A model generated the notes under the pieces. That model searched no databases. It was given only the letters and a program-made list of their open reading frames with translations, and was not told where the DNA came from. Below are positions 25,646 to 36,600 of a stretch of 64,000 nucleotides of DNA, one piece after another. The first letter of the stretch is position 1. Every line of letters begins with the position of its first letter. The stretch is from an uncultured Acidobacteriia bacterium. GTDB taxonomy: Bacteria > Acidobacteriota > Terriglobia > Bryobacterales > Bryobacteraceae. Location of the stretch: assembly GCA_903907865.1 (NCBI GenBank), contig CAIVPR010000003.1, forward strand, positions 1 through 64,000, read 5' to 3'. The position numbers were made by a program, and so were the translations under genes.

Positions 25646-27274
25646 ATGCCCACCGATTCGCGCAGGAACTTCCTGATCACCGCTGGCACCCTAGCCGGCA
25701 CAGGCGTCGCAGTAGCCCCGGCCCAAGAGCCGCAACGGTCTGACAGGGCCGAAAAGGCCTTGAACCTGCGGCGCGCGGCAGCCTTGGCTGAAAGCCTCCG
25801 GGCCCCGGCTAGCACCGTCACCAACGGCGACGAGACGCGTTATCCCTCCCGCTTCGCCAACTTCACCAAAGGCTTCCTGCACTCGCAACTCGGGGAGGTC
25901 GACGCTGCTAGCTACAATGCAATGCTGCACGCGCTGACCACACAGCAACACTCGGATTTCGAAGCGATCCCCCTGGGCTACGGGCGCAAATTCGTGAACA
26001 TGGAGTCGGCGTTCACCTACGACCTTGAGGGCGGGGACCCACACACCTTTTCCATGCCGGTCCCGCCCTCGTTCCCGAGCGCCCAAGCAGCCGCCGAAAT
26101 GGTCGAGCTCTACTGGCAGGCAACACTCAGGGATACGCCTTTCTCGCAGCTGGCGTCCTCTCCAGTTGCCCAGGCTGCCGCCGCCGAGCTCAACGCCCTG
26201 TCTGGCTACCAAGGCCCGCGCGATGCCTCCAATCGAGTCACGACTGCGACCCTGTTCCGCGGCAACGCGCCCGGCTGCCTCGTTGGACCCTACGTATCCC
26301 AGTACCTCCTCCAGCCCGTCTATTTCGGCTCGACACCGCGCGAGCAGACCTACCGCACGGGAATGCCCGGCCTCGATTACATGACGGCCTATTCCGAGTG
26401 GCTGGAGATACAGTCCGGCCTCCCGCCCTACCGCACCGAGGTCTTCGATCCCACCTTCCGCTACATCCGCAACGGCCGCGACCTCGCGCAGTTCGTCCAC
26501 TACGACTACACCTATCAGGCATTTCTGCAAGCCGCCCTGATCATCCTGGGCCAGTACCCCGAGGCCGTCCTCAACTTCAACACCTACCAGCTCAACAAAA
26601 CCAATCCGTACAAGGGTTCGAGGATTCAGACTGGCTTCACTACCTTCGGCAGCGCGCACGTGCTGGATTGGGTCGCACGCGTGGCGAACCTAGCGCTCAA
26701 GCCCGCTTGCTACCAGAAATGGGCCGTCCACCGTCGGGTGAGACCCGAAGCTTTCGCGGGCTGCGTCTACAACACCCTAGCGGGAGCAGCAAAGTACCCC
26801 GTCCATCCAGATCTGCTGAATTCGAAAGGCCTGGCGGCGAACATCCAATCCAGCGGTAACGCGCTGCTGCCGCAGGCCTATGTGGAGGGCTGTCCACTCC
26901 ACCCGTCGTATCCCGCCGGACACGCGGTCATCGCCGGCGCGTGTACAACCGTATTGAAGGCCCTCTTCGCAGAAGCCGATTTGGTCAGCGGCGTTGTGGT
27001 GCCCAGCGACGACGGACTATCGCTGATCCCCGCTGCCAACGAGGCGCTTACCATCGGAGGAGAATTGAACAAGCTGGCCTTCAACATTCCCATGGGCCGC
27101 GACTGGGCTGGAATCCACTACCGGAGCGACGCCGCCGCCGGGCTCGACCTAGGCGAGGCTGTCGCCATCGCATTTATGAAAGACAACGTCGGAACGTTTA
27201 CCGAGAGCTTCACCGGCTTCCAGTTCACGGCCTTTGACGGAACCCCGGTCTCGATCCCGGCCCGCAATTCCTGA
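25646..27274 (+). CDS. Vanadium-dependent haloperoxidase-type phosphatase/peroxidase, Tat-exported
   Basis: A 542-residue protein of the PAP2/vanadium haloperoxidase superfamily. It starts with a Tat signal (SRRNFLITAGTLAGTG). The three active-site motifs are intact: KWAVHRRVRPE (K358 and the arginine that binds vanadate), PSYPAGHA (H426, acid-base) and GRDWAGIHYRSD (R485, vanadate-ligand H491). The long N-terminal part matches the bacterial haloperoxidase architecture and not simple PAP2 lipid phosphatases. It would oxidise halides with hydrogen peroxide outside the cytoplasm. It stands alone, between the glyA leader hairpin and a repeat-filled gap. Confidence 0.88.
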   Translation: MPTDSRRNFLITAGTLAGTGVAVAPAQEPQRSDRAEKALNLRRAAALAESLRAPASTVTNGDETRYPSRFANFTKGFLHSQLGEVDAASYNAMLHALTTQQHSDFEAIPLGYGRKFVNMESAFTYDLEGGDPHTFSMPVPPSFPSAQAAAEMVELYWQATLRDTPFSQLASSPVAQAAAAELNALSGYQGPRDASNRVTTATLFRGNAPGCLVGPYVSQYLLQPVYFGSTPREQTYRTGMPGLDYMTAYSEWLEIQSGLPPYRTEVFDPTFRYIRNGRDLAQFVHYDYTYQAFLQAALIILGQYPEAVLNFNTYQLNKTNPYKGSRIQTGFTTFGSAHVLDWVARVANLALKPACYQKWAVHRRVRPEAFAGCVYNTLAGAAKYPVHPDLLNSKGLAANIQSSGNALLPQAYVEGCPLHPSYPAGHAVIAGACTTVLKALFAEADLVSGVVVPSDDGLSLIPAANEALTIGGELNKLAFNIPMGRDWAGIHYRSDAAAGLDLGEAVAIAFMKDNVGTFTESFTGFQFTAFDGTPVSIPARNS

Positions 27275-27302
27275 GCCAAGTTTGGGTATGGCTCCGCTGC
27301 TG

Positions 27303-27323
27303 TGTGGGGCAGCCATTCTTGGC
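27303..27323 (+). repeat. Short direct repeat, copy A
   Basis: TGTGGGGCAGCCATTCTTGGC in the gap after the haloperoxidase gene; 19 of 21 positions match copy B at 27411-27431. The sequence after it diverges from the hairpin part of copies B and C. Confidence 0.6.
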
Positions 27324-27410
27324 CAATGCCGTTTACTTTTAGCTGCAAAGCGCGCCGTCCCCGCTTCGCCCATGTGGTCAACGGGCTTCCAGCAAGTGCT
27401 CGCGGGCGCG

Positions 27411-27455
27411 TGTGGGGCGGCCATTCCTGGCTGCGAGGTGGCTTTCAGCCTCCTC
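27411..27455 (+). repeat. Short direct repeat, copy B, with hairpin
   Basis: TGTGGGGCGGCCATTCCTGGC followed by CTGC-type linker and a small hairpin: GAGG (27435-27438) pairs with CCTC (27452-27455) and GGCT (27440-27443) with AGCC (27447-27450) around a TTC loop. Confidence 0.6.
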
Positions 27456-27528
27456 ATGCGCCGCAAGGCGCAGGTTCTGACCGCCCCGGTTGGATACGTC
27501 GGGCCCCGACGCGAAAAATAAGTGGCAT

Positions 27529-27565
27529 CGGCCATTCTTGGCTGCGGCCGACCTTTCAGGCGGCC
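27529..27565 (+). repeat. Short direct repeat, copy C, with hairpin
   Basis: GGCCATTCTTGGCTGC followed by a hairpin of the same layout as copy B but different stem bases: GGCC (27546-27549) pairs with GGCC (27562-27565), and CCT with AGG around the same TTC loop. Confidence 0.6.
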
Positions 27566-27571
27566 TTAACC

Positions 27572-27623
27572 GTGCTTCCCGCAGCGTCAACACCAAGTAG
27601 TCCTGTTCATCCGCGGGAAGCAC
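27572..27623. repeat. 11-bp inverted repeat in the convergent gap
   Basis: GTGCTTCCCGC (27572-27582) and GCGGGAAGCAC (27613-27623) are perfect inverted copies separated by 30 bases. They lie between the 3' ends of the haloperoxidase gene and the giant Ig-like gene, so they may form a shared terminator-like structure, though there is no T-run. Confidence 0.6.
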
Positions 27624-27671
27624 ACATTGCGGCATTGGCCTTAAGCACCCCTACCAGTACCGCAGCCCACT

Positions 27672-30600
27672 TTACGGCCCGGTAGTGAAGTAAGTGTTGC
27701 TGCCGCCATATACGTTGCCGGCCTCGTCGCTGACATTGAACACCCCCAGATAGTACTGGATATTCACAGCCAGAGCCGCCGTTGGCGTAAAGGTCACCGT
27801 GAGGTTGTCGGAAGACACGGTCAGCGTCCCCGGCACGCTGGTCCCCGTGCTGCTGTTGATCAGGTACACGTTGGACGAGTTCAGCGTCAGAGGATTGATG
27901 GGCGCGCTGAACAGCACCGTCGGCGCGACCGTCTTCGATACCGCCGTGGTCCCGTAAGCGGGCGTGATCGTCGCCGTAGGCCTCGCCAGAGCCACCTGCG
28001 TCCCCGTGGTGAACGTCTGGGTCGCGGTCGCCATCGCATTGCCCGCCAGATCGACCACCCCGGCAATCGTCAGCGTAAACGTCGTGCTCGGCGTCAGCAA
28101 CGCGGGAGGCGTCAGCGACAGTGTCTGGTTCCCGTTGCTGAAAGCCGTGGTGACCGGAATCAACGTCTTGCCCGCCGCCAGCGTAATGCCCGAGATCGTA
28201 TTCGGCTGGATCGGCTCGCTAAACAGGATCTGGACCGTCAGATCCGTCGGCACACCGGTAAAGGTGTTCGGCGGATTGGTCGAAATGACGGTTGGGGCGC
28301 TGGTCACGGCTGCCGACGCGGTGGTGAAGCTGGCACTGCTCCCTCCGAAGTAATTCCCGTTGATGTCCCGCACGTTTCCGTACTGGTTCCAATACATGTA
28401 GTAGCTGTGCGCGGCGGCCAGATTCGCGGTCGGCGCCACCGACAGCGTCTTGCCATCCGGCGACAACATCGGCGCGCTCGTCGTGGTGTACGAACCGTTG
28501 TTCACCGTGTTGTCGTAGAGGGTGATCGCGTTCGTGCCCAAGGTGGTCGGATCAAGCGGTATCGGGCTCGTCACGAACAATGCGCTGTTGATCGGAATGC
28601 CCTTGCTGCCGCTGACCGGGAGCGAACTGGAGGCGTAGGTGTAGCCAAACGTGGCTCCCGCCGCCGTCGTAAAGGTCGCCGTCGTGCCGCTAGCCGTCTG
28701 CAGGGCGTTGCCCGACGGATCCTGCACCGCCGAGGTCGCGGTCACAGTCACCGGCGTGTTGGCCGGGAACGTGCCGTAGGGAGTCACGATCACATCCTGC
28801 TGCGTATTCGTCCCGTAGAGGTTCGTGAAGCTGATCGCCGCCGGGGTAATCGCCTGCCCGCCCGCCGTCAATTGGATGCTGCCGCTGGCCCCCGTCGATA
28901 CCGTCAACGGGTTCAGCGGCTTGCTGAAGTGCAGATACACCTGCGCTGCTTCCGAGACGCCCACTGAAGTGTCCGGAGGCGTGATCGAACTCACCGCAGG
29001 CTGGACCGTGTCGGTCGCGGAGCCCACCGTGAAGCAGTAGGCCGCGGGATTCACCAAGGCCAGCCCGGTAGTGTCTTTCACGTTGGTGTTCACGGTGAAG
29101 CAATAGTTCGGCGGCGTGGTGCCCAAGTTGTTCTTCGGCGTCATCCGAATCACATTCGGGGCCCGCATCGACACCGTTACCGGAATCAGCTGCCCGTTCT
29201 GCTGGATGCACAAGCTAACGTTACTCGTAGTGGCACCGCACGGCGATACACTGCTGGCCGTGGCCGACGTCAGAGTCGTGGCGTCAATGGGCTTTGAGAA
29301 CTGGATCTCCACCACTGGATTCAGAGGCACACTCTGGGCCCCGTTCGACGGGATGTAGCCCGTGATAACCGGTGCCACTGTCGTCAAGTTTGCCACTGTC
29401 GTGAACTGTCCTGAGTAGGAGTAGGCTTGGTTGCCGAAGGTGTTCAGCGCCGTGGTCGGCAGGAAGACCTGGATCAAGGCACCGTTGGCGAACGGCGCGG
29501 TCGGGGTGAAGGTCAGGATGGTCCCGGTGGGATCCAACGCTGCCTTGCCCGCAACAAGCACGCCATTCTGCGAAACCTGCAGACCGGCCGTGGTTGTCGA
29601 CGGGTCCATCGCCTGGTTCATGAAGAGGGTTACCGGCGAAGTCAACGGCACGTTCGTCGCGCCGCTCGCGGGCCTCTGGCTGTTCACAGACGGTCGGCTG
29701 TTGCTACCCGGCGCGCCGGTCGTGAACTGCATTTGCAGGTTCGGGAAGGCGCTGCTGGAAGCCAGCGCATTGCCGGAGAGGTCCTGCACCCCGTTGGTCG
29801 CCGTCACGATGATGGTGCTGCTCGAGGTCAGACCAGAGGGCGACAGCGTTACAGAAGTACATGGGCTGGAGCAGTTGATCGAGGTGCTCAACCGGTTCGG
29901 ACCGTTAAAGACTGCGAACGTGTTCGAGTTGATTGTGTTCGGGTTCAGCGACTTCGAGAAGTTCAGCGTGATGATCGTGTTCAGTCCTTGGTTGGTGGAC
30001 TGGCTGGACGGCGTTACCGAGGTCACGGTCGGCGGCGTGGTGTCCACCGTGTTGGCCGTGGTGAAGCTGAAGCTGCCGCCTTGGGCGTTGTTGCCGACAT
30101 AATCTTGGACGTAGGCTTGGTAGTTCGGGTAGACGTAGACCACCGTGCCCGCCGGAACAGGAGCCGTAGGCGTGAACACAACAGTACTGGTTGTGGCTGT
30201 GTTCGTCACCGCGTAGGTACCGGGAATCTGCAGGTTGCTCTGTTGCCCGTAAATGTAGATATTGCTTGCGTTGACCGTGATCGGATTGATCGGCTTGCTG
30301 TAGTTGATGGTGATGCTAGCGTTGGTCGCGATCCCCTTCGCGCCGTTCGTGGGCACTGTGGTGGTAATGATCGGAGAAACGGTGTCGGTGACACCCGTCG
30401 CGTCGGTCGAGAACTGGCCCGTAAACGCCGTAAGCAGGTTCCCCGTGATGTCGGTGAAACCCGACACCTTCACGGTGTAGCTGGTCGATGCCGTCAGGTT
30501 GGCACTCGGCTTGAACGTGATCGTTTGCAGGTCCGACGCCAAGGTCGCGGTACCGTTCACGACGGTGCCACCCGTCGTCGTCTTCAATTGCACCGGAGTA

Positions 30601-33600
30601 GTCGAGTTGAATGACATCGCACTGATCTGTTTGTTCGCGTAGAACTGCAGCGTAGTGTTGATCGCGCTGGTCGTCCCGTTGGGCGGATTCATCTGGCTGA
30701 TCACCGGCGCGGTCGTGTCCGTCCCGGTTCCCGTAATGAAGCATGGGCTGCTGTAGACCGAATTGCCGACCAAGTCGTACGCGCCGCTCACTTGGAAGCA
30801 ATACGATGTCGATGGCTGGAGCGCGCTTGTCGGCTGGATGGTCACGCTCTTGCGGTCTGCAGACGACACGATGTTGATCCCGATGTACTGGCTGGTATTG
30901 CTGTTGTACATCGAGACAGTGGACTGGTTGAACGAAACGACGTCCATCCGCTTGCTGAATTGGAAGCTCGGCGTCGCGTTTGTGCCAGCCCCACGGTAAC
31001 CATTGGGTGGATTGTAGGCCGTCACCTGCGGGTAGCTCAAATCCGCGCCCGGAGCCGTGGTGAACGAACTCATCACCGCAGCGCTCAAGCCATTCCCGGC
31101 GGCGTCCTTCACCCCGCTGACCGTCAGCGTGTAGGGCGTGCTTCCCTGCAAGAGCGCGGGAGGCGTCAGTGTCAGCAGCGCGTTGCCTTGACTCAGGGTG
31201 TTCACCACCCCTTGCAGCGCGGTCCCGCCCTGGCTCAGAGTCACCCCGGAAACTGTCCCGGCCTGTACCGGCTCGTTGAACAGCACCTGGATCAGCCCGT
31301 TGATCGGCACCCCGGTCTGCCCGCTCTCGGGATTCGTGTATGTAACCTGCGGCGTCAGGGCCGAAGGAGTGATCGACGTGTAGAAGTTGAACGAGCTGCC
31401 CTGCAGTCCGTTCCCCACAAGGTCCGTCACATAGTAGTTCCAACCCACTTGGAACTGCCGCCCGACGCCCAGGCTTGTCGTGTTGCCGCTGCTGTCCGTC
31501 GGCGTAAAGGTAGCCGTCAACGCGTTTGGAGACAGGGACCAAGTTCCGGTCAGGTACACGCCCAGCGTGTAGTCGTAAACCGAAATGTTGTTGTAGTTCA
31601 CCAGCGTCAGTGGATCCACCGGTTTGCTGAAGTTCAGCGTGACCACCGACGTGTTCGTCACCGTCTGCTGGCTGAACGGGTTCGTACTGATCACCTTGGG
31701 AGCCACCGAATCCGGGCCCACCTGGGTCGTGAAGCTGGAAGTGAACGGCACCACATTGTTCCCGGCCAGATCCTGCACATTCGAAACCGCCACATTGATC
31801 ACGGCGTTGTCCGGCAGGATGTTGATCGGAGTCATAAGCACTTCCGTCGCGCTGATGTTGCCTGTGCCGAGGTTCACGAAGCTGATGCTCATCGGAGCAA
31901 TCGGCGTGGCCGTCCCGTTCACCAGCGTCGTGATTTGGACGGTGCTCGTCGACACTGTCAGCACATTGATCGGCTTGTTGAACCGCACGTGCACCGGGGC
32001 ATTTGTCCCGACGCCCGTGCTCGCGTTGGGCGGCGTAATCGAACTCACCTGCGGCTGCGCCGTGTCCTTGCCCGTACCGGTATAGAAGTAGTTCGAGAGC
32101 CCGTTCACCAAGGCGTTGCCGTTCGTGTCCTTCACGTTCGTGGAGACCGTGTAGCAGTATCCCGGACTGTTGAAATTCGCAAACAGCGAACTGCTCGGCG
32201 TAATCCGCACAGTATTCGGCGTCCGCAGGCTCACGGTGCTGTTCACCAACTGACCGTTGTTGCCGCAGAACGCTAGCACGAAGTTCGTGCTGTTGACCGT
32301 AGTTGGATCGATCGGCTTGCTGAAAGCGATGTCGATCGGCGCGTTGGTCGGCACGCCAGCGTAACCGTAATACCCGTTCCCCGCCCCGTTGAACGGCACG
32401 GTCGAGGTGATCGTCGGAGCCACCTTGGTCGTATCCGGCGCGACTGTGAACGCGTACTGGAAGTTGTACAGCTGGTTGCCAAAAGTATCCTTGGCGTTCT
32501 GCGAGAAGAACACCTGCACGTACGCCCCCGCCGTGAACGGATTGGTGGGCGTGAACTGGACCACCTGGTTGTTGCCGCTCATCGTCACCGCGCCGGGCAC
32601 GATGGCACCGTTCTGCGACACGTTGAAGGCCCCGGCGACCGTAGTCGGGTCCAGCGGTTCATTGATGAAGAGGATCACCGGGCTGTTCGTCGGAACCTGC
32701 GACGCATTGCTGCCCGGCCGCTGTCCGGTCACGCTGGGCCGCGTTCCCGAGGTCACCTGCACCGTGGTGAAGGTGCTGCTGAAGTCCGCCAGCGGATTGC
32801 CAGCGAGGTCCTGGACCCCGCTGGTTGCGACCACCGTGATCGTCACATTGTTCGGCAGACCCGTGGACATCGTCACCATCTGGTAATCGGACGACAGGCT
32901 GACGCTGGGATTCAACCGGGTGGTGCCGTTGAAGAGGTTGAAGGTGGAGGTGCCGACCGTGTTCGGGTTCAGGGGTTTGGAGAAGGTCAGCGTGACCGTC
33001 GTATTCAGGCCGAGGCTTTTGGAGCCGTTGGTCGGCGTGACCGAGGTGATGGTCGGCGGCGTGGTGTCGGCCGTCCCTGCGGTGTAGAAGCAGACCTGGG
33101 CGTTGTTGAACGTATTGCCGGAGAGGTCGAGAACCGACGCGTTGTAGCCGGAGTAGACGCAGATTTGCGACGAGGACGGCAGGTTGGCGGACGGCGTGAA
33201 AGTGACAATGCCGCCGGGTCCGTTGTTGCCGGAGTTGTCGATGGTGTAGGTACCTGCCAGATGGAGGCTGTTGTTGTTGGTGTAGACGTACAAGCTGCTC
33301 GAATTCACCGACAGCGGGTCGACGAACTTGCTGTAGGTGACCACGATGGGAGCGTTGACGGCAACCGGCGTCTTCGTCGCGGGGGAGGTGGGGCTGGTAC
33401 TGCCCTGGGTGTTGAGCGGGCTGAAACTCAGGATGATGCCGTTCGAGGTGTCGGCGGAAGTGCCGGTCGAAAACTTCGAGGTGAACGGGGTTACGACGTT
33501 GCCGACGTAATCGACAGCGTTCTGGACGCTGATGGTGTAGTTGGTGCTGGCTGCAAGGTTGGCGTTGGTCAGGTAGTTCAGCGTGAGGCCGTCGGTACTG

Positions 33601-36600
33601 AGGGAGGCGGCTCCGGGGACCGCTACACCGCCTGTGGTCAAGGTGATGGCGGGAGTCGGGGTCGAGGTCGACGTGGTGAGGCTGATCGAGTACGTGCCAA
33701 GGTTGTCGTAGTTGTAGCTGTCGTTGAACGCTACATAGAGATCCGCACCACCTGCGGGAACTGTCACCGTCTTGCCGAAACCGATTACAAACCAGTCGAG
33801 ATTCGTCGGTTGGGACTTAAACGTCCCGACAAGAGCCCCAAGCCGGATCGCCGCGGGATCAGTGGTGTCGGTGGTCTGTTTTCCTGCAAATCCAAAGTTC
33901 TGCCCGTTTACATCAACATTGCTACCACCTCCAGTGAAGTGATTGATCCCGTCGCCGCCATATGTTGTCGGATAAACGGCGCCTTGCAACGTGAAGTTGT
34001 AATTCGACGAGGGTGTCCCGGCCAAAGAGCCGTCTGGATTAACGGGGATTTGGCAATTACACACCGCTGCGCCGTGGGCAGCTGCTTTGATCGTGAGCGA
34101 AGTGCCACCAGAGAAAAAGCCGAGGTCGTTCGCGGGCGTGCCGCCCCTCTGTCCAGGGCCAACTGTAGTGGGCATCACTACCCCGCCCGCTTCGTTCAAA
34201 AACGCGAACTGGCTCAGAGGCTTGCTCAACTGCACCGACACCAGCGAGTTCAACGGCACGCCCGTCGCCCCGCTCGGAGGCGTCACCTGCGTCACCGTCG
34301 GAGCGGTCGTGTCGTTTGCCGTTCCGGTCGTAAAGCAGGAACTGAACCCGTACAGATTGTTGCCGTACAGGTCCACAATGGTGCTTGACGTGTACGACGA
34401 ATTCAGATACCAGCAATAGCGCTCATTGGCGGCGTACGGACTCGTCGGCACGAACGACGCCGTTCGCCGATCCGCCGACACCGTCACTGCTCCCAACACC
34501 GCCAGCCCCGAATTGTTGTCCACGACCACGAAACTGGTGTTCGACACCGTCATCTGGTTGATCCGCGTGCTAAAGCGCGCCTGCAGCGTCACATTCCGCC
34601 CGATCCCCGTGATGCTGTTCGGCGGGTTGTACGACGTCACCGTCGGTTGCGACGTCTGCGCCGCCGTATCCACCGTGAACGTGAACGCCACCGTGTTCGA
34701 AATCACGTTCCCCGCGTTGTCCGTCACCCCCGGCGTCGTCGACACCGTCACCGTCCCCAGCGCATACGGGTTCGTCGGCGTGAAAATCAGTTGAGTGTCG
34801 TTGTTCTGGAAGCTGAACGCCCCCGGCACCGACACCCCGTTCTGCGTCACCTGCACTCCGTTGATCGCCGTCACCTCGTTGATCGACGTGCTGAACTGGA
34901 TCATCACCTGCGCGTTCACGCTGATCCCCGCGTCGCCGTTTTGCGGACTGTAGCTGGTGATCGAAGGCGCGGTCGTGCTGGTCGCGAACCCCGTCGTGAA
35001 GTAGTAACTGGGGGCGTTCGTCATCTTATTCCCCACCAGATCTTGGATCGTCCCGTTCTGGTTGAGGAACACGTCGATCTGCCGACCGACCGGCAACGCG
35101 CTCGTCGGCGTGAACGTCGCAATCCTGCCCGACGAATCCAACGTCACGCTGCCCGGCAGGTAGCAGCCGGTCGTCGTGTCGTACATCATCAACGTGATGA
35201 ACTTGTATGTGCCATTCGCAGTTGTCGGGAAATTGCACGCGTTGGTGGTATTGATCCCGGTCACCAGCGTAGTGCCATCGATCGCCTTGCTGAACTGGAT
35301 CGTGAACGCCGCGTTGATCGGGACACCCGTCTCGGCGCTGAACGGACTGGTCCGCGAAACCGTCGGCGGCGTCAGGTCGGCAATCGCGTTCGTCGTAAAC
35401 GTGCCGGTAAAGGCCGCAGCCATCGGCACGCCGGTCGTCGTACGGTACGCCGTCGCCTTTACTGTGTAGGTGGTGGAAACCAGCAGGTTCTGCGCAGGCT
35501 GGAATGTGAGCTGCGTGCCGTCCGACGAGAAGGTCGCCGTCCCGTTCACCGTCGCCCCGGCACCGGTCACCGTGACCGTGCCGTTCGTGTCCTTGGCCAG
35601 AATCGCCTGCAGCGCCGCGATCTGCGTCGGATTCAGCATCGCGTGGCTGAACACCAGCGTGAGGGCGCTGTTGATGTAGGTGCCGCTGTTGGTGCCCGTG
35701 CCGGTGACCGTGGTCACCTTCGACACCGTGGGGACCGCGCGGTCCTTGTTGGTCGGGTCGGTTCCGCCGAGGTACTCCTGCAGGTTGGTGAGCCCGTCCG
35801 CAGCTGCGGAAGCGACGCCGGCGTCGTTCACCAGCGGATTGGTGCCGAAGTGGACCTCCCAACCGTCGGGCATGCCGTCGCCGTCCGTGTCCGCGTTGAG
35901 CGGGTTGGTGCCGAGCGCGATTTCCTGCGCGTTGGTGAGCCCGTCGCCGTCGGAATCCTGGTTGGGGAGCAGGATCGCGAGGCTGTTGGTGGCGTTGCCG
36001 AAAATGCCGGAATTGCCGATGCTGTTGGTGGCTACGAACACCGCGCTGGCCGCGCTGCTGGCCGTGCTGATGGTTAGGGTGGCGGAGGTCGCGGTGATGG
36101 CCGAGTTGGTGATGGTGAGGGCGGCTGGGACGGTGGCGGGCTGCGCCGTGAACGTAGCCCCGGTGAGGTTGACGCCCGACAGGACGACGGTGAGCCCGGT
36201 CTGCCCGGCGAGCACGTAGGGGGTGCTGATGGAGGTGATGGTGGGCGCGGCGAGCGGCGTGAAGTTGGTGGTGGAAGTGACGCTGACGCCCCCAACGGTG
36301 ACCGTGATCGGCCCGACCGTGGCCGTCGCGGGGACGGTGGCGGTGATGGTGTTGGCCGTCGCGGCGGTGACCGTCGCCGCGACCCCGTTGAATTTGACGG
36401 TGTTGCTGGACGCGGTGGTGCTGAAGCCCGACCCGACGAGGGTGACCGACGCACCAGGGGATGCGGAGGTGGGATTGAAACTTAGGAGCGAGAGGGAGCC
36501 GTTCGCCGCACCGCGGTTGATGGCGACGATATTACCGGCGGGGTCGTAGACGTATTGGACGATTACACCGGTGGAGTCGATGGCAGCGGTGAGCTGGCCG

